From Rosa chinensis (Eukaryota > Streptophyta > Magnoliopsida > Rosales > Rosaceae), in contig NC_037088.1 in NCBI RefSeq assembly GCF_002994745.2, forward strand, positions 55,154,397 to 55,218,396: a stretch of 64,000 nt of DNA, written 5' to 3'. The notes beneath the pieces were generated by a model, which was not told the origin of the DNA, did no database searches, and saw only the letters and a list, made by a program, of their open reading frames with translations. Position numbers and translations under genes: made by a program. Positions 26,001-36,318 of this stretch are shown piece by piece. Numbering within the stretch: the stretch's first letter is position 1; every line of letters begins with the position of its first letter.

Positions 26001-27644
26001 AATGCACATAAGATCTCTAATTATGAAGATTTCAGAAGTTCTTGATGAGCATAGGTTGTAACCTTGATTCAAACATGCCCACAGCCGTGCCTAAAAAAGC
26101 TAAGCACATTGATTTGAAAAGAAAAGAGAAAATAATTAGGGATATCATCATTTAGGCCAGCTTTGAAATTATGTGCTACCTGAAGTGCCCCTTCCTAGGC
26201 GATGAACAGGAACTGGATGTGATTCTTGGCATGCTAAGTGATGGATCTTCTGAGTTTGCCGCCATAGGAGCTGTGTTAGAACTGTCCGTTGCTGAAAAAG
26301 ACCTCCAGGTAAAACTTGCAGCCCGCCTGGCTTATTCAAAGCAATCTGAACACATGTTTGCAATGTTATGTCAAGCAGAGTCACCATCAAAATGGATGAA
26401 ATCAAACAATACTGACCACATTCTATCCCAGAGAAACCGCAGGATGCTTTATTTGGTTGCTAATATATTGTTTGAAAAGAAAAGATCAATTTGAAATACT
26501 AATCTGATATGCTCAGATAAAACTGAACCAAGGATCTACCTCACCCCAACCCACCTCATCCCTTTACTACCAAGGCAATGCTCAGGTGGCAATTTGGCAA
26601 GATTTCATCATGTTCTATTTCGTTATGTTCTTGGATATTCTCCAAAATCAGCTACAATACATTGAGATATATACATATTGAAGCATTCAGTCAAACAAAA
26701 ACATATCTTTACATGATAACATTTATATAATAATACCAAACACAATGATAACAGTGACCTAAATCTCTTAAAGTGCAGAAATTCCGTACTTTCAATCACA
26801 ACTGTCATCACATGAGTTACTTCACACTACCTTAACCACGAATATACTTATCCTAGGTGTTTAGCATCACTGATAATAACCGAAAAGAAGCAAACTGTCA
26901 CAGGTTTAAGACATTTACCATATCATCATCCTCATATAGAACCTCGAGCAAGTATGGCGCATCCGGCTCTCTCCATGCAAGCCTATGATAGACCAATTCC
27001 GAACCAACCCTAACCAAATGCATTACATTAAGAAAAACACACATAAGAATCTTGCTTTATGCACAAGGAGCATGCGCAGCATAGAAACAACAGTATCCAC
27101 ACAAAAAATAACACCTGAGAATCGTATTCGAATCTCTAACTACTTCTCCATCAACTGTTATCTGTACACCAACAAAGCAAAGCTGTGAATTTCCAAAGCA
27201 GATGTTCATTTCTCACAACAAACTCTCCATGATTTCGAAAATATTCGAACCTGTCCGTTTCGGATTCTCTGCAGCCAACTGCTCCACTATCAGTTCAAAT
27301 TCAAAATCAATTGTTCAAGCAAACACAGCTTCTTCGAATTCGAAGCAATCATAATCAACACAACTTGAAGAAAGATGAACAACTTCTTACCCTTGCAACG
27401 GAGCTGAGCTCTTGTATTTGCTAGAGTAGAACTCTATCAGTGTCAATTCTGTAAATTCACACAAGTTCAAAGCGTCGATGTTAAGCGATTCAGCTACGTT
27501 CGGAATACGCAGAGAAGAAGAAGAAGAGAGAAAGAGAGAAGTACCGGAATCGGAGGGTTTAACGACGTCGTTGTATGACAAGCCGTCGTTGAGATCGGGC
27601 CACGGCAATCCGAAAGTTTGAGGTGATAGCGAAGAGGTCGACAT
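23032..27644 (-). CDS. RNA pseudouridine synthase 5-like (RluA/RluD family)
   Basis: Family role: isomerises uridine to pseudouridine in RNA. Fourteen exons, in transcript order: 27545-27644, 27391-27448, 27251-27278 (28-nt microexon), 27115-27161, 26919-27009, 26180-26345, 25564-25651, 25338-25422, 24835-24910, 24527-24594, 24112-24181, 23904-23982, 23263-23356, 23032-23109. All borders are GT..AG and phases agree, giving 375 residues. Visible parts: an S4-like N-terminal region (LQRIRNGQITVDGEVV); ALNKPGGLQVLPGG; the motif-II region HPVPVHRLGRGTSGIL; KIYRALVTG; and GRPHQIRIHLSFIGHPLLGD. The residue normally Asp in HRLD is Gly here. The last exon gives IKITAPLPLVLRTR and is needed, because reading through exon 13 ends too early. 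The order next to PWR agrees with Arabidopsis AT3G52260. No clear organelle presequence is visible. Confidence 0.88.
23687..23760. repeat. Imperfect tandem duplication of about 38 bp in the synthase gene
   Basis: The unit aaaataccagttttct(a/t)ggta(g/a)ctatcattctccatca occurs twice within the intron between exons 12 and 13. Confidence 0.85.
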
Positions 27645-27789
27645 TGAATATCGGAACGGCGTTCCGGCGAAAGGCTGGAGGTTCGAGTCGACGTCGTCGT
27701 TTCAGGGGCGGTGTCCGATTCCCCAACTGATTCAAAAAGTTTGTTGCGTTTGCCAAACTTGCTTGTGTGATGTGGAGTTACGAGTTTTG

Positions 27790-28739
27790 ACGGTTTACTT
27801 TTACCGCCATGAAAGGAAGGCGTATATTTAATTATTTATTGGCGAACCAATGGTAAACTGGTGAATGGTAATTTTTGGTTTTTGATTGGTGAGTTGTGAG
27901 TTGGTAATTGCATTTACTATCATGTTAAACTACACCGATGTTTTGTATGGAATCGTTGGATTTGATCTCGAATTTGAATTTCCTATCATGTTAAACTACA
28001 CCGATGGCTAATATGGAATCATTGGAGATGGTTAGCATGGAACCGTTATATATGATCTATGAAATCGTTGGATATGATCTCGAATTTGCATTTGCTATCA
28101 TGTTAAAATTGCACTGTTTCTAAGTACGGAATAAGTTGGATATGATTGCTCAAATCTATTATGCACTTAAGAAGATGTAAGTGGATAATTTTTACTGTTC
28201 TTCTTTTTAAAATTTTTGGTCAAAAGACTATAGCCAACCATCTTGATATTCTCTGAATGAAATTATAGCCAGGACCGTAGCGCTAAACTACACTAATTGC
28301 TAGTATGGAATCGTTGGATCTGATCTGATCTTTGGTTGGCCCCTAGTCCAACTTAGCTTAAATGCATTCGAAGTCGTAACAACATTCGTCAGAGGAGTCT
28401 GCATTAGACATATTCAAATTGGTTTACCTGAAATGATAATTATGCAGGAATCTGGAGTTTACCCAACTGAAATGGAGATATCCAGAATTCTAGACTTCCT
28501 CTCAAGTGTAGAGTTTGGAAGGTGATGAATATGTCTCAAAATGCGAAAGACCTCGAACGATTCCCTGGCGGTAATAAATAAAAAAACATATTGTAATACA
28601 TTTTTATTCACTCGATTCTTTAAAGGGCAAGGGCAGTGTCTAGAGGCACAAATGAATCCGCTCCACTAAGTAAAGAGAATTACAACCCTGTGATACACAA
28701 AGGAATGATGGATATCAACGCCATCAAATTTCAAACAAA
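27790..28739. repeat. Intergenic DNA with diverged repeats of about 70-110 bp
   Basis: A unit combining ctatcatgttaaactacac, a tatggaatcgttgga core and tgatctcgaatttg recurs at about 27916, 27985 and 28091, with a partial copy near 28283. Some units are expanded or broken. No gene is seen between the synthase promoter side and the next gene's 3' end. Confidence 0.65.
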
Positions 28740-30338
28740 TTAGCAGAACACATCGGTTGATGAAGAAGGGCGTGAGACCTGCAGAGCAACTGAATTCCAT
28801 TCCTCAATCTCAGTGCAATGATCAGATTTCGCTTCAACCACCTGGAACTGGCTTTTCATCCCAACAACAGAGGTTTCAGTCTTCTTGATCTGAACAGAGG
28901 TTTCAGTCAAAGCCAAGGTTTTAGCTGCCTTTGCCTTCAGACGGTAGCGCTCTGCTCTAGACCCAATCACCTGTCCTAATATAGATGCTGCAATGGTAAA
29001 CGCCATAGCCGACTTAGGCATCAACACAGACTTTCGAAGTACAGCTATGAATGGAACAGCTGCATGCACAGCAGCAAACCAAGACGGAGAGAATTTCTTG
29101 GTGTGCTCTCTCCATATCCCTAAAGGAACATTGGCTGCCATTCCCAGTGCTCCAATCACAAGAACTTTTGCAGGCAGGGGTTGTGGGCGGAGGTTCTTTG
29201 CAAATGCAGTTTTTGCCAGAGCTGCTCGTGCTGCAACTATTGCCGGTGGGCACTTAACTTTCATGCCTGGAGGGAGCTGCAAAGCCTTTGCAACAAGCGG
29301 AATGACACCACTAACAGCACGGAATGACTTTGCAATCGGACAGTTTCCACTTTGCAGCCACTCGTTACTCGCTGCCTCGTGATTAGAGTTTCCTCCCTGA
29401 AACAGCAAATGCTAAATTGGTAAGTAAATCACAAATACAGATTCTACAAACAATATGAACTTACAAAGCTGTAGTAAAATCACAAGCAGTTTCAAAAACT
29501 ATAATAATAATATTCCAATTGCTCAATAAGCTGGGAAATTTGTAGTATGAAGCAACAATCACTTTACCTTTGAAGAAGAACCCTTTTTCGAGGAATTAGA
29601 CTTCTTTTGCATTTTCTTCCACTTCTCAGAGAATGCATCAAAGCCGAAAGGTCCTCCAGGTCCAAAGGATGAGAGACTGATAGTAGCTGCCTTTGCAGCT
29701 AATGGATTAAACATGCATGGGGCTGGTTGAGGCTCAACTTTCTCAGAATGCTCAAATGATCGTCCAGAAAGAGGGACTACTCCATCACTCCCATGGAAAA
29801 GCTTAAATGCCATGTCGAAATTGGGACCATCTTCAAAAATTGGACCTTTGCTGGCTGCACGTACCTGATCAAGAAAAGCAGACAGTAGTATCAAAAAGCC
29901 TGAATTTCAAACCAATTATAACAAATGCTAAACTGTCAGCGAAAGAATGCAGCCACCAAAACAAAATGCCGGCTTAACTTGCCCATTTTATGTGTTTCAT
30001 AGTTTGAGGTCAAAAGGGAGATCAGGTTTAATTAGTTGCCTGACCCAAATTCTTCACGAGCAGCTGTAAGTGCCACTATGTGTTATGGACCTAAATGTGC
30101 GCTAGTAACTACTAAACAGAATATAGAGACCTGGAATTAACCAAAACTACCCTCACAGTAACATACACAGCAATATCAGCAGGAGGAAACGACTCACCGG
30201 CATCGGGAAAGCCATGGACGACATGGAGGAGAAGGAAAAATTGGTTGGCTCATTAATGTTCCTCAAAAATGGACACCGAAGAATGTCTACCGGAGAAGGC
30301 GTCAAGTCCTCATTCGCACCTTTGAAAAAGCACTCCAT
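28740..30338 (-). CDS. Plant protein of unknown function with C-terminal hydrophobic helices
   Basis: Three exons in transcript order (30198-30338, 29568-29864, 28740-29396) join at phase 0 to 364 residues. I do not recognise the family. Residues 1-47 begin MECFFKGANEDLTPSP. Residues 48-146 are Gly/Phe/Ser-rich and end in a Lys/Ser-rich stretch. Exon 3 carries three hydrophobic segments near residues 224-240, 253-266 and 275-292, separated by basic residues (WREHTKK, RAERYRLKAKAAK). A multi-pass or hairpin membrane protein is plausible, and the Ala-rich segments could fit an organelle. A leader intron is likely: a donor near 30801 (ctcaag|gtac on the minus strand) and an acceptor near 30370. 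Clean splice borders, good codon structure and conserved-looking exons argue that it is real. Confidence 0.8.
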
Positions 30339-30354
30339 TTCTACCTCTTAGAAA

Positions 30355-30830
30355 AGAAAAAAAATTAACCTGCACAAGGAGGAAAAGAAAAATCAACAAC
30401 ACTCTCATGGCCGACACACGCCTCTTAACAATAACCACAAATCTTCACCACAGCCCATGCAAACTCTTAATCGCTACAATCAAAACATCATAAGAGAGCA
30501 AAACTTCGAATCCAGCTACACCCAAAACACAAAAATCTCAATACAATTCTAAAATCGAGAAAATTCCTTTACTCGTAAAACAAACCTAAATAAAAATCGA
30601 ATGAAAAACCCATGGGCTACCTAATTACATTTCAGAAAAACCATATATACATTTTACAATTCACATCGAAATTCGATACCCAGAAGCAAAATTAAGCAAG
30701 CGTTGACATTAGATACGTTTCGAATTCCTAACCGAAAATAAAGCACCGATTCAACGAAATCCAATACGATCCGAGAATCAGAGATGATAGATAATCGTAC
30801 CTTGAGAGAGAAGAGGAGGAAGAAAGGTAT
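30355..30830 (-). other. Probable 5' UTR with leader intron of the unknown membrane-type gene
   Basis: The minus strand shows ctctcaag|gtacgatt near 30801 and ttgtgcag|gttaa near 30370, a plausible GT..AG pair before the ATG at 30338. No coding potential is seen. Confidence 0.45.
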
Positions 30831-30984
30831 CTGGATGAGTTGGTGTTAGGTGGAACAGAATGGAGGAGCAGAGAGAGGTGGGTATAATGATTATTGTGAC
30901 TTTGTTTTTGTCCGAGAGGGGGCTGGAAACGACGTCGTGTTGAGCACACACGCTTTTGATCTTCGAAGCCCTTTGAGCTCTCCA

Positions 30985-31461
30985 AATTGGAAAGTAAATG
31001 GGTTGGTCAGGGGTTAAGGAGAATGGTCAGCGCTCTGGCGTAGCCAATTGTTGAACGACTTCAACTGGGGGTGTGGGGGCCACGCGAATGGTTTGAGTAG
31101 CTGTCCGTGTGTGTACCACGCCGCTGTTTTTTATTTATTTCTTGCCGCTGCTAAATTAAAATGAAATACGACTTTGTGTTCATGAGCTTAATTAAGCACG
31201 TGTTAGGGGTTGAATAATGTGTTCAATTGATCGTTTTTGGTGATAAATCAAGACTTAACCTTGAAGCTGTTAGAATTTTTGCAGGACCGATTCATTTTAT
31301 TAAAATTTACATTTATTTCGTTTTGATGTACACTAATTTCGAAATGGGTTTGAAAATTCTTAAATTTGAATGTGAGATAAATTCTTAACTATTGTGATTT
31401 TAAACTTTGATAAATATTTTTACATTTCAGTAAAAACCTACAATTATATCCTTTTTCTTCC
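30985..31461. other. Intergenic DNA
   Basis: No gene seen between the promoter side of the unknown gene and the hAT element. Confidence 0.6.
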
Positions 31462-31469
31462 CCAAATAT

Positions 31470-31938
31470 TAGGGGTGGCTGAAAATGCCGGACGTACCGA
31501 AACCGACCGGAAACCGGCCGAACCGCCGCCTTCGGCGCCGACAAATACGGTTGCCAGTCGATCGGTACCGGTAGTACCGTACCGGAGGTAGGTGCTCGGC
31601 TCGGCAGTGGTACAGCCTATCATATAGGTTCGGTAATACCGAACCAGCCGACATAAAAGTTTTTGGTTTAATTCCAAAAACTCCCACTCTTTTGGGTCTG
31701 CCAAGAATCGAACCCTTCCAGCCTCAATGAGAATTCAAGCCACTTACCACTGGACCACAAGCTCACTTCTGATAAGTTAAGCAAAAGAGTTATATATATA
31801 CACTTAATTTAAATTCATAAACAATTAAAAAGGTTCTCACCTTCCATTTCTTCCATAAACATATCCGGTGTCTCTCTCTCTCTTATTTGCTATTCCTTCT
31901 TCTTCCAGAAACGACTCTCTCTCTCTCTCTCTCATGTT

Positions 31939-31977
<39 letters not shown>

Positions 31978-32342
31978 ATTTTTGATTTCTATTCTTCTTC
32001 CATTCTATTGCTTCTTCCTCCATTTTCTTCTCGTTTTCCTTATTCATTCTTCCATTTCTTCCTTCTCAGACTTGAATCAAAATCAAATCTATAGCTAAAT
32101 CTCTTGATCTCGAATGAGGAGGGTCGTCGTGCCGTCGTTTTAGTCACCGTTCTTCCTCGCTGCCGGCGCTGTTGAGATAGTCGGTCGACAAACCGAAACC
32201 GACCGCAACATCGGCATACCGATTCATCGGTAACCGATTTATCGGTATCGGCAGCGGTTGTAAAAAAAGGCAAACCGATGAGTTTCGGTTCGGTAACGGT
32301 GATGGCCAAAAAATGTCGGTTACCGGTACCGAGCCAGCCCTA
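31470..32342. mobile_element. Non-autonomous hAT element with 8-bp target duplication
   Basis: The ends are taggggtggct... and ...agccagcccta, inverted copies with one mismatch. They are followed inward by ccgaaaccgaccg-type repeats on both sides. The element is flanked by a perfect 8-bp duplication, ccaaatat (31462-31469 and 32343-32350), diagnostic of hAT transposition. The 873 bp hold TC runs and a tRNA-like SINE segment but no transposase. Confidence 0.88.
31665..31768 (-). mobile_element. tRNA-derived SINE head inside the hAT element
   Basis: The minus strand reads gtggtccagtggtaagtgg, which fits the pol III A box (tggtccagtgg). About 35 nt later comes gggttcgattcttgg, which fits the B box. 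A tRNA-like start without a foldable full tRNA, and with a non-tRNA body after it, points to a SINE. The 3' end and target duplication are unclear, so the extent is approximate. Confidence 0.6.
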
Positions 32343-32350
32343 CCAAATAT

Positions 32351-32954
32351 CCACCAAGGTGTATTAAAATACTCCCTACTTCCAATAAAAAATAAAAAAA
32401 AACTCTACTGATAAAGATTGTGACTCGCAAGTCTTATTTTAGCAATTTACTATTTCTTTGGACGAAAAATAATGCGTCTTTGATTACGCAAGCGGAAAAT
32501 ATGCATTTTTCTTTCTTCTCAAAAGAAAATATGTATTTGAGTTGTTTTGTTTTAATAATGTACCATAAATCCCACGTCACTGCTGACATAAGATATCAAT
32601 ATCAGTTCCATAGTCTTAAAGATAACGGAAGAGAGCTGTGCCATGCGATCACTATCACCAAAAACAAGATGGAACTGTTCTCATCAAGAAATCTATTTTG
32701 GCATTGTTTCACTACAAGAAAGGTAAACTCTGCTGGCCTTTTGAAACTCCAAACCTACAAACTAGACAAAAGAAACTGGAGAAGCGCATAGCATTTTCTT
32801 CTTGCTCACATTGAAGAACACATTCCAATTCTGCTAAAAAGAAGTGTCGAGGTTAGTAGTCTAAGAACAAATCAAGATGGTAAATATGAGTAACAAAGTC
32901 TGCCTGAAAAAAGGTCTGAATCTAAAATAGTTGATCGATATCATACACAACCTA
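32351..32954. other. Intergenic DNA, including the probable 3' UTR of the TFIIF gene
   Basis: No gene is seen. The frame at 32420-32791 shows no domain and lies where the TFIIF transcript should end. Confidence 0.5.
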
Positions 32955-35851
32955 TTAGTGAGCTGGCTCCTGGCATGTTCTCCTGTATTCAGGTTTCAGC
33001 TCGTAAGTGCCTTGATTAGCTCCCTTGTTGTTGTAAACAGAGAGGTCCTTCAGTATGTCTTTCAGAAATTGCTGCAAAACGACAAGTACAGAAACAAATC
33101 ATAAGAGCAATCAACTTACCAAAGGCACAAGTAGAATGATGAAAACAATATAGTAGGTATAAGTTATTTGATTTAGCCTGTGAAGATCTAGGTTGTGGTC
33201 TGATTATCTCGCGATCAACTCAGTTGCCGTCGGACATAATAAAGAGAAAAGTTCATACAAGGTGAAAGCAACCCTTATAGTTTGCCTAGCAGAAAACAAC
33301 TACATAGTACTCTTCATAATAAACAATACCCTTCATTATTATATCTAGGAAATAAAATCACCTATAACTAGATATCTGCTTCATCAGTCAAAGGGCACTT
33401 CTTCTCCGTGTATAAATTTAAAACCAATAGTCCAAGAAGTTAACTATCATGTATGCACATAGTGACATATGCTGAAACGGTTCTTATGTGTATCAATCTG
33501 GGAAAGACATAATAGGAAACAATAACTCTAAAAGCTTGGATTATACTCACATACAAACAGACATCTAGTAAATCCGACATGAAGAATCTAAATGGGAAGA
33601 ACTAAAAGTTAAGCAGAAAACATACTTCGGGTTGATCTGTCTCTTGGATCAATTGTCTTAAAGTCCAATTAGGTTGCCTTTCAAAGAGCTTAAACATAAT
33701 ATGTTCCATTTCTCCACGGTCCCTCCTTGTTCTCTTCATTTCTGATCCCTTAGTTGGCGCTTTCTTCTTGTCCTATTTGAAAGATAGTTTGTGCTTAACG
33801 CATACTTTGAGATGGGTAATCAGTTCTGAAATTGTAATTCTACCATAAAAGTACTTTGCCCAAGGGAAAGCAAGCAGCACATAGCAATTTTACTCAAGAA
33901 TTAGCACAAAAAGTAGGTAGCTATGTACACTGGGTCCAGGAACCACAAAACCAATCATCCCTGGCATAGGCCTCATATGTGCCCCATTGTCATTGTCGAT
34001 CACCTACAAATTGGAAAAAGTAAGGAGCAAGTTAGTGATTATATCAGTAATATAAATCATAGTATTAGCAAAGGTATACAAAGTAATCTGAGAAACCTGA
34101 ATCTTTCTACTTTTCATATGCTTTTTTGTTCGTTCACGGCAAAGTTTCCCATAATTCTCAAGATTCTCATCATGGGGCTTCATGTCAAATTTGTTGAAGA
34201 TTTTCCCCTCCACAGATAACTTTCCTGCGATGAAAAAGAATTTCAAACATTCAGTTGAGATTACCAAAATGAACAGCTATAGTTGACTAGTCCTTGTTGA
34301 AGTAGTATAGATCTCAATTAGTTGTTAACATAGAATTTCTGCTCCTGAGTATTAAATTGCTATCGGCATATACTTCCACTAAAATGATGCCATACCCATA
34401 TCTGACAAGAAATATATTATAAATATGGGATATTAGACTATTATCTGACTAAAAATTTGAATTCCAATCCACATGTTTATCAAACCAAAAGCGACTAACC
34501 CATGACTTGGGGATTATTTTCATTTCTCAGTGCACTAAAACCCAATTTCCCCAACATAAAACCGTGAAAGCCAATAACACTTGTTTCCTGTACTCAACTG
34601 CAACGATCTGTTGAAATTAGGATCAACCATTTTAACTGAAGACAAAAACCACTAATTTTCATTAAGTGCTTTCCCCAAAATCTGACTTTAACTGAAACAG
34701 TTTCTTCTTTTATATTAGACGCGAAAACTTTTGACAAAGCTTGGTTGCAACCCTCCTTACAAATAAGAGGTCAGACTTATGTCCTAAACCAAGCTTAAAT
34801 CATTCTGAGTTCTTAAAATTCCAATACAAACATACATGCCAACTTATTAAATTAAGAAAAACATGACAGATGAATGTAACCCAATTGCTCAAGTTGGGCA
34901 TACTAACAGTACGCTACTTCTGCTTTAGTTACTTAAAAGACCAAATGCTAACAAGCTGTGATAGAACCCAAACAATACAATGTCCAGTTCAGAAACGAAG
35001 AACTTATACTTAACTTAACAATGAACCGCAGCAGTGTTGATCTAACCAACAATGAAAAAACAACATTGTCACACTAAACAACTCCACACATCTAACCAAC
35101 TATCACAGAAGCAAGCAGGCATATATGCTTACCTTCTGACGACTCTGAAAACACAGACATTGGAATGAAGTCCCTGGACATATCCAAAGCGTAACACTTG
35201 GGGGTATTTGCAGATTCAGTGGCCGCCAGTTCCATGGTAAACTGAGGAGTGTCAAATTTTAACAACTAATCATGTTAAAAGAAATTCGCAACAAGATGTA
35301 TGAGCCACATTATTATAAAATTGAAGATTCCAACCCAAATCATGCAACAATTTACCAAAGAAAAAAAAATTATTATAAAAGGGAAATTCCAACAGAATCA
35401 AATAAATGCAAGGTTTAAAATTTGGCAAAACAAAAGCAAAAGGAGATAGGCCAACAAAACCCTAGCTTCCAGATCACACAATTGGGAGAAGAACACAACA
35501 AATCATGACCGAAACGGCAATGCAGGCACGAAAAGGCGAAAAGAAAACGACGTCGTCGTCGTGGGGTACCTTAGGTTCGTTATTGGAGTTGAGAGGGTCA
35601 AGGGAGAGGATGACCTTGGCGACAGGGCCGGAAGGACAAGGCTCCTCTGCGGTGACGGAGCGGTCGGCGGCGGCGTCAGGCTTAAACGATTTGGCGACGT
35701 TGGGAGGGCATTTCATAAGCCACACTGGCTCCGCTGCTTTGCTCGTCTCCAAATGCCCCCTCAAATTTTTGTTGCTGTTGGCACCACTATTACTAGTGCT
35801 ACTGGTTCGTTGTGGTTTTTGGTCTTCCATTGCTATTTGGCTTGGCGCCAT
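32955..35851 (-). CDS. Transcription initiation factor IIF, beta subunit (RAP30)
   Basis: Small subunit of TFIIF, which brings RNA polymerase II to the promoter complex in the nucleus. Six exons in transcript order (35570-35851, 35133-35241, 34097-34224, 33929-34003, 33626-33772, 32955-33071), all GT..AG, give 285 residues in frame. Visible parts: the N-terminal dimerisation region (WLMKCPPNVAKSF, AKVILSLDPL); the middle linker (EGKIFNKFDMKPHDENLENY); and the C-terminal winged helix (TRRDRGEMEHIMFKLFERQP, then QPEQFLKDILKDL and GTYELKPEYR). A second Met (MEDQKP, residue 8) could also start translation; the first is taken because it is in frame and just inside the transcript. The neighbourhood agrees with Arabidopsis AT3G52270. 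Confidence 0.93.
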
Positions 35852-35928
35852 AGCCCTCGCTCAGAGAGAAGAGAAAGGATCCGTCTTTTTTGTTTCCGTT
35901 TGTTTCTCTAACCTCCCTCCCTCTCAGC

Positions 35929-35941
35929 CCTTTTATATATT
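35929..35941 (-). promoter_or_regulatory. TATA box of the TFIIF-beta gene
   Basis: The minus strand reads aatatataaaaggg about 80 bp upstream of the ATG at 35851, placing the start of transcription near 35900. This is a good plant TATA context. Confidence 0.55.
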
Positions 35942-36318
35942 TTGAAGACAGCCACGACGTCGTTTAGGCTGTTATTAGTCGTTTCTGTTAACCGCTAAAA
36001 CCCTAGGCTTTGAAGGTTTTCCTGAGGAGAACACGAAGTTTTCGATACCAACAGTTCCATCCATGCAAGGCTTTCGAGTCTGGAGAGTGACAAAACTGAA
36101 TTAAAAACGATCCCGATTTTGAGATTTGGGATGAATGAAATACAGACCAGTTTTCTCAGTAGTACAAATGTTGGTTAAAACAAATGACGGTGAAATTATA
36201 CTCGGTAAATTCGGTGATGGGCTCTTTTCCGGTTTCTTGTAAACAAGGCATAAACAAAAAAACAAAAAAAACATTTGGAAGGGTCGAGTTTAAGATACAT
36301 AGTTGAACATGTTGGTAC

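Noticed and set aside
31690..31765. Possible tRNA gene on the minus strand
   Set aside because: A and B boxes are present but a full cloverleaf and acceptor stem cannot be formed; a SINE head fits better.
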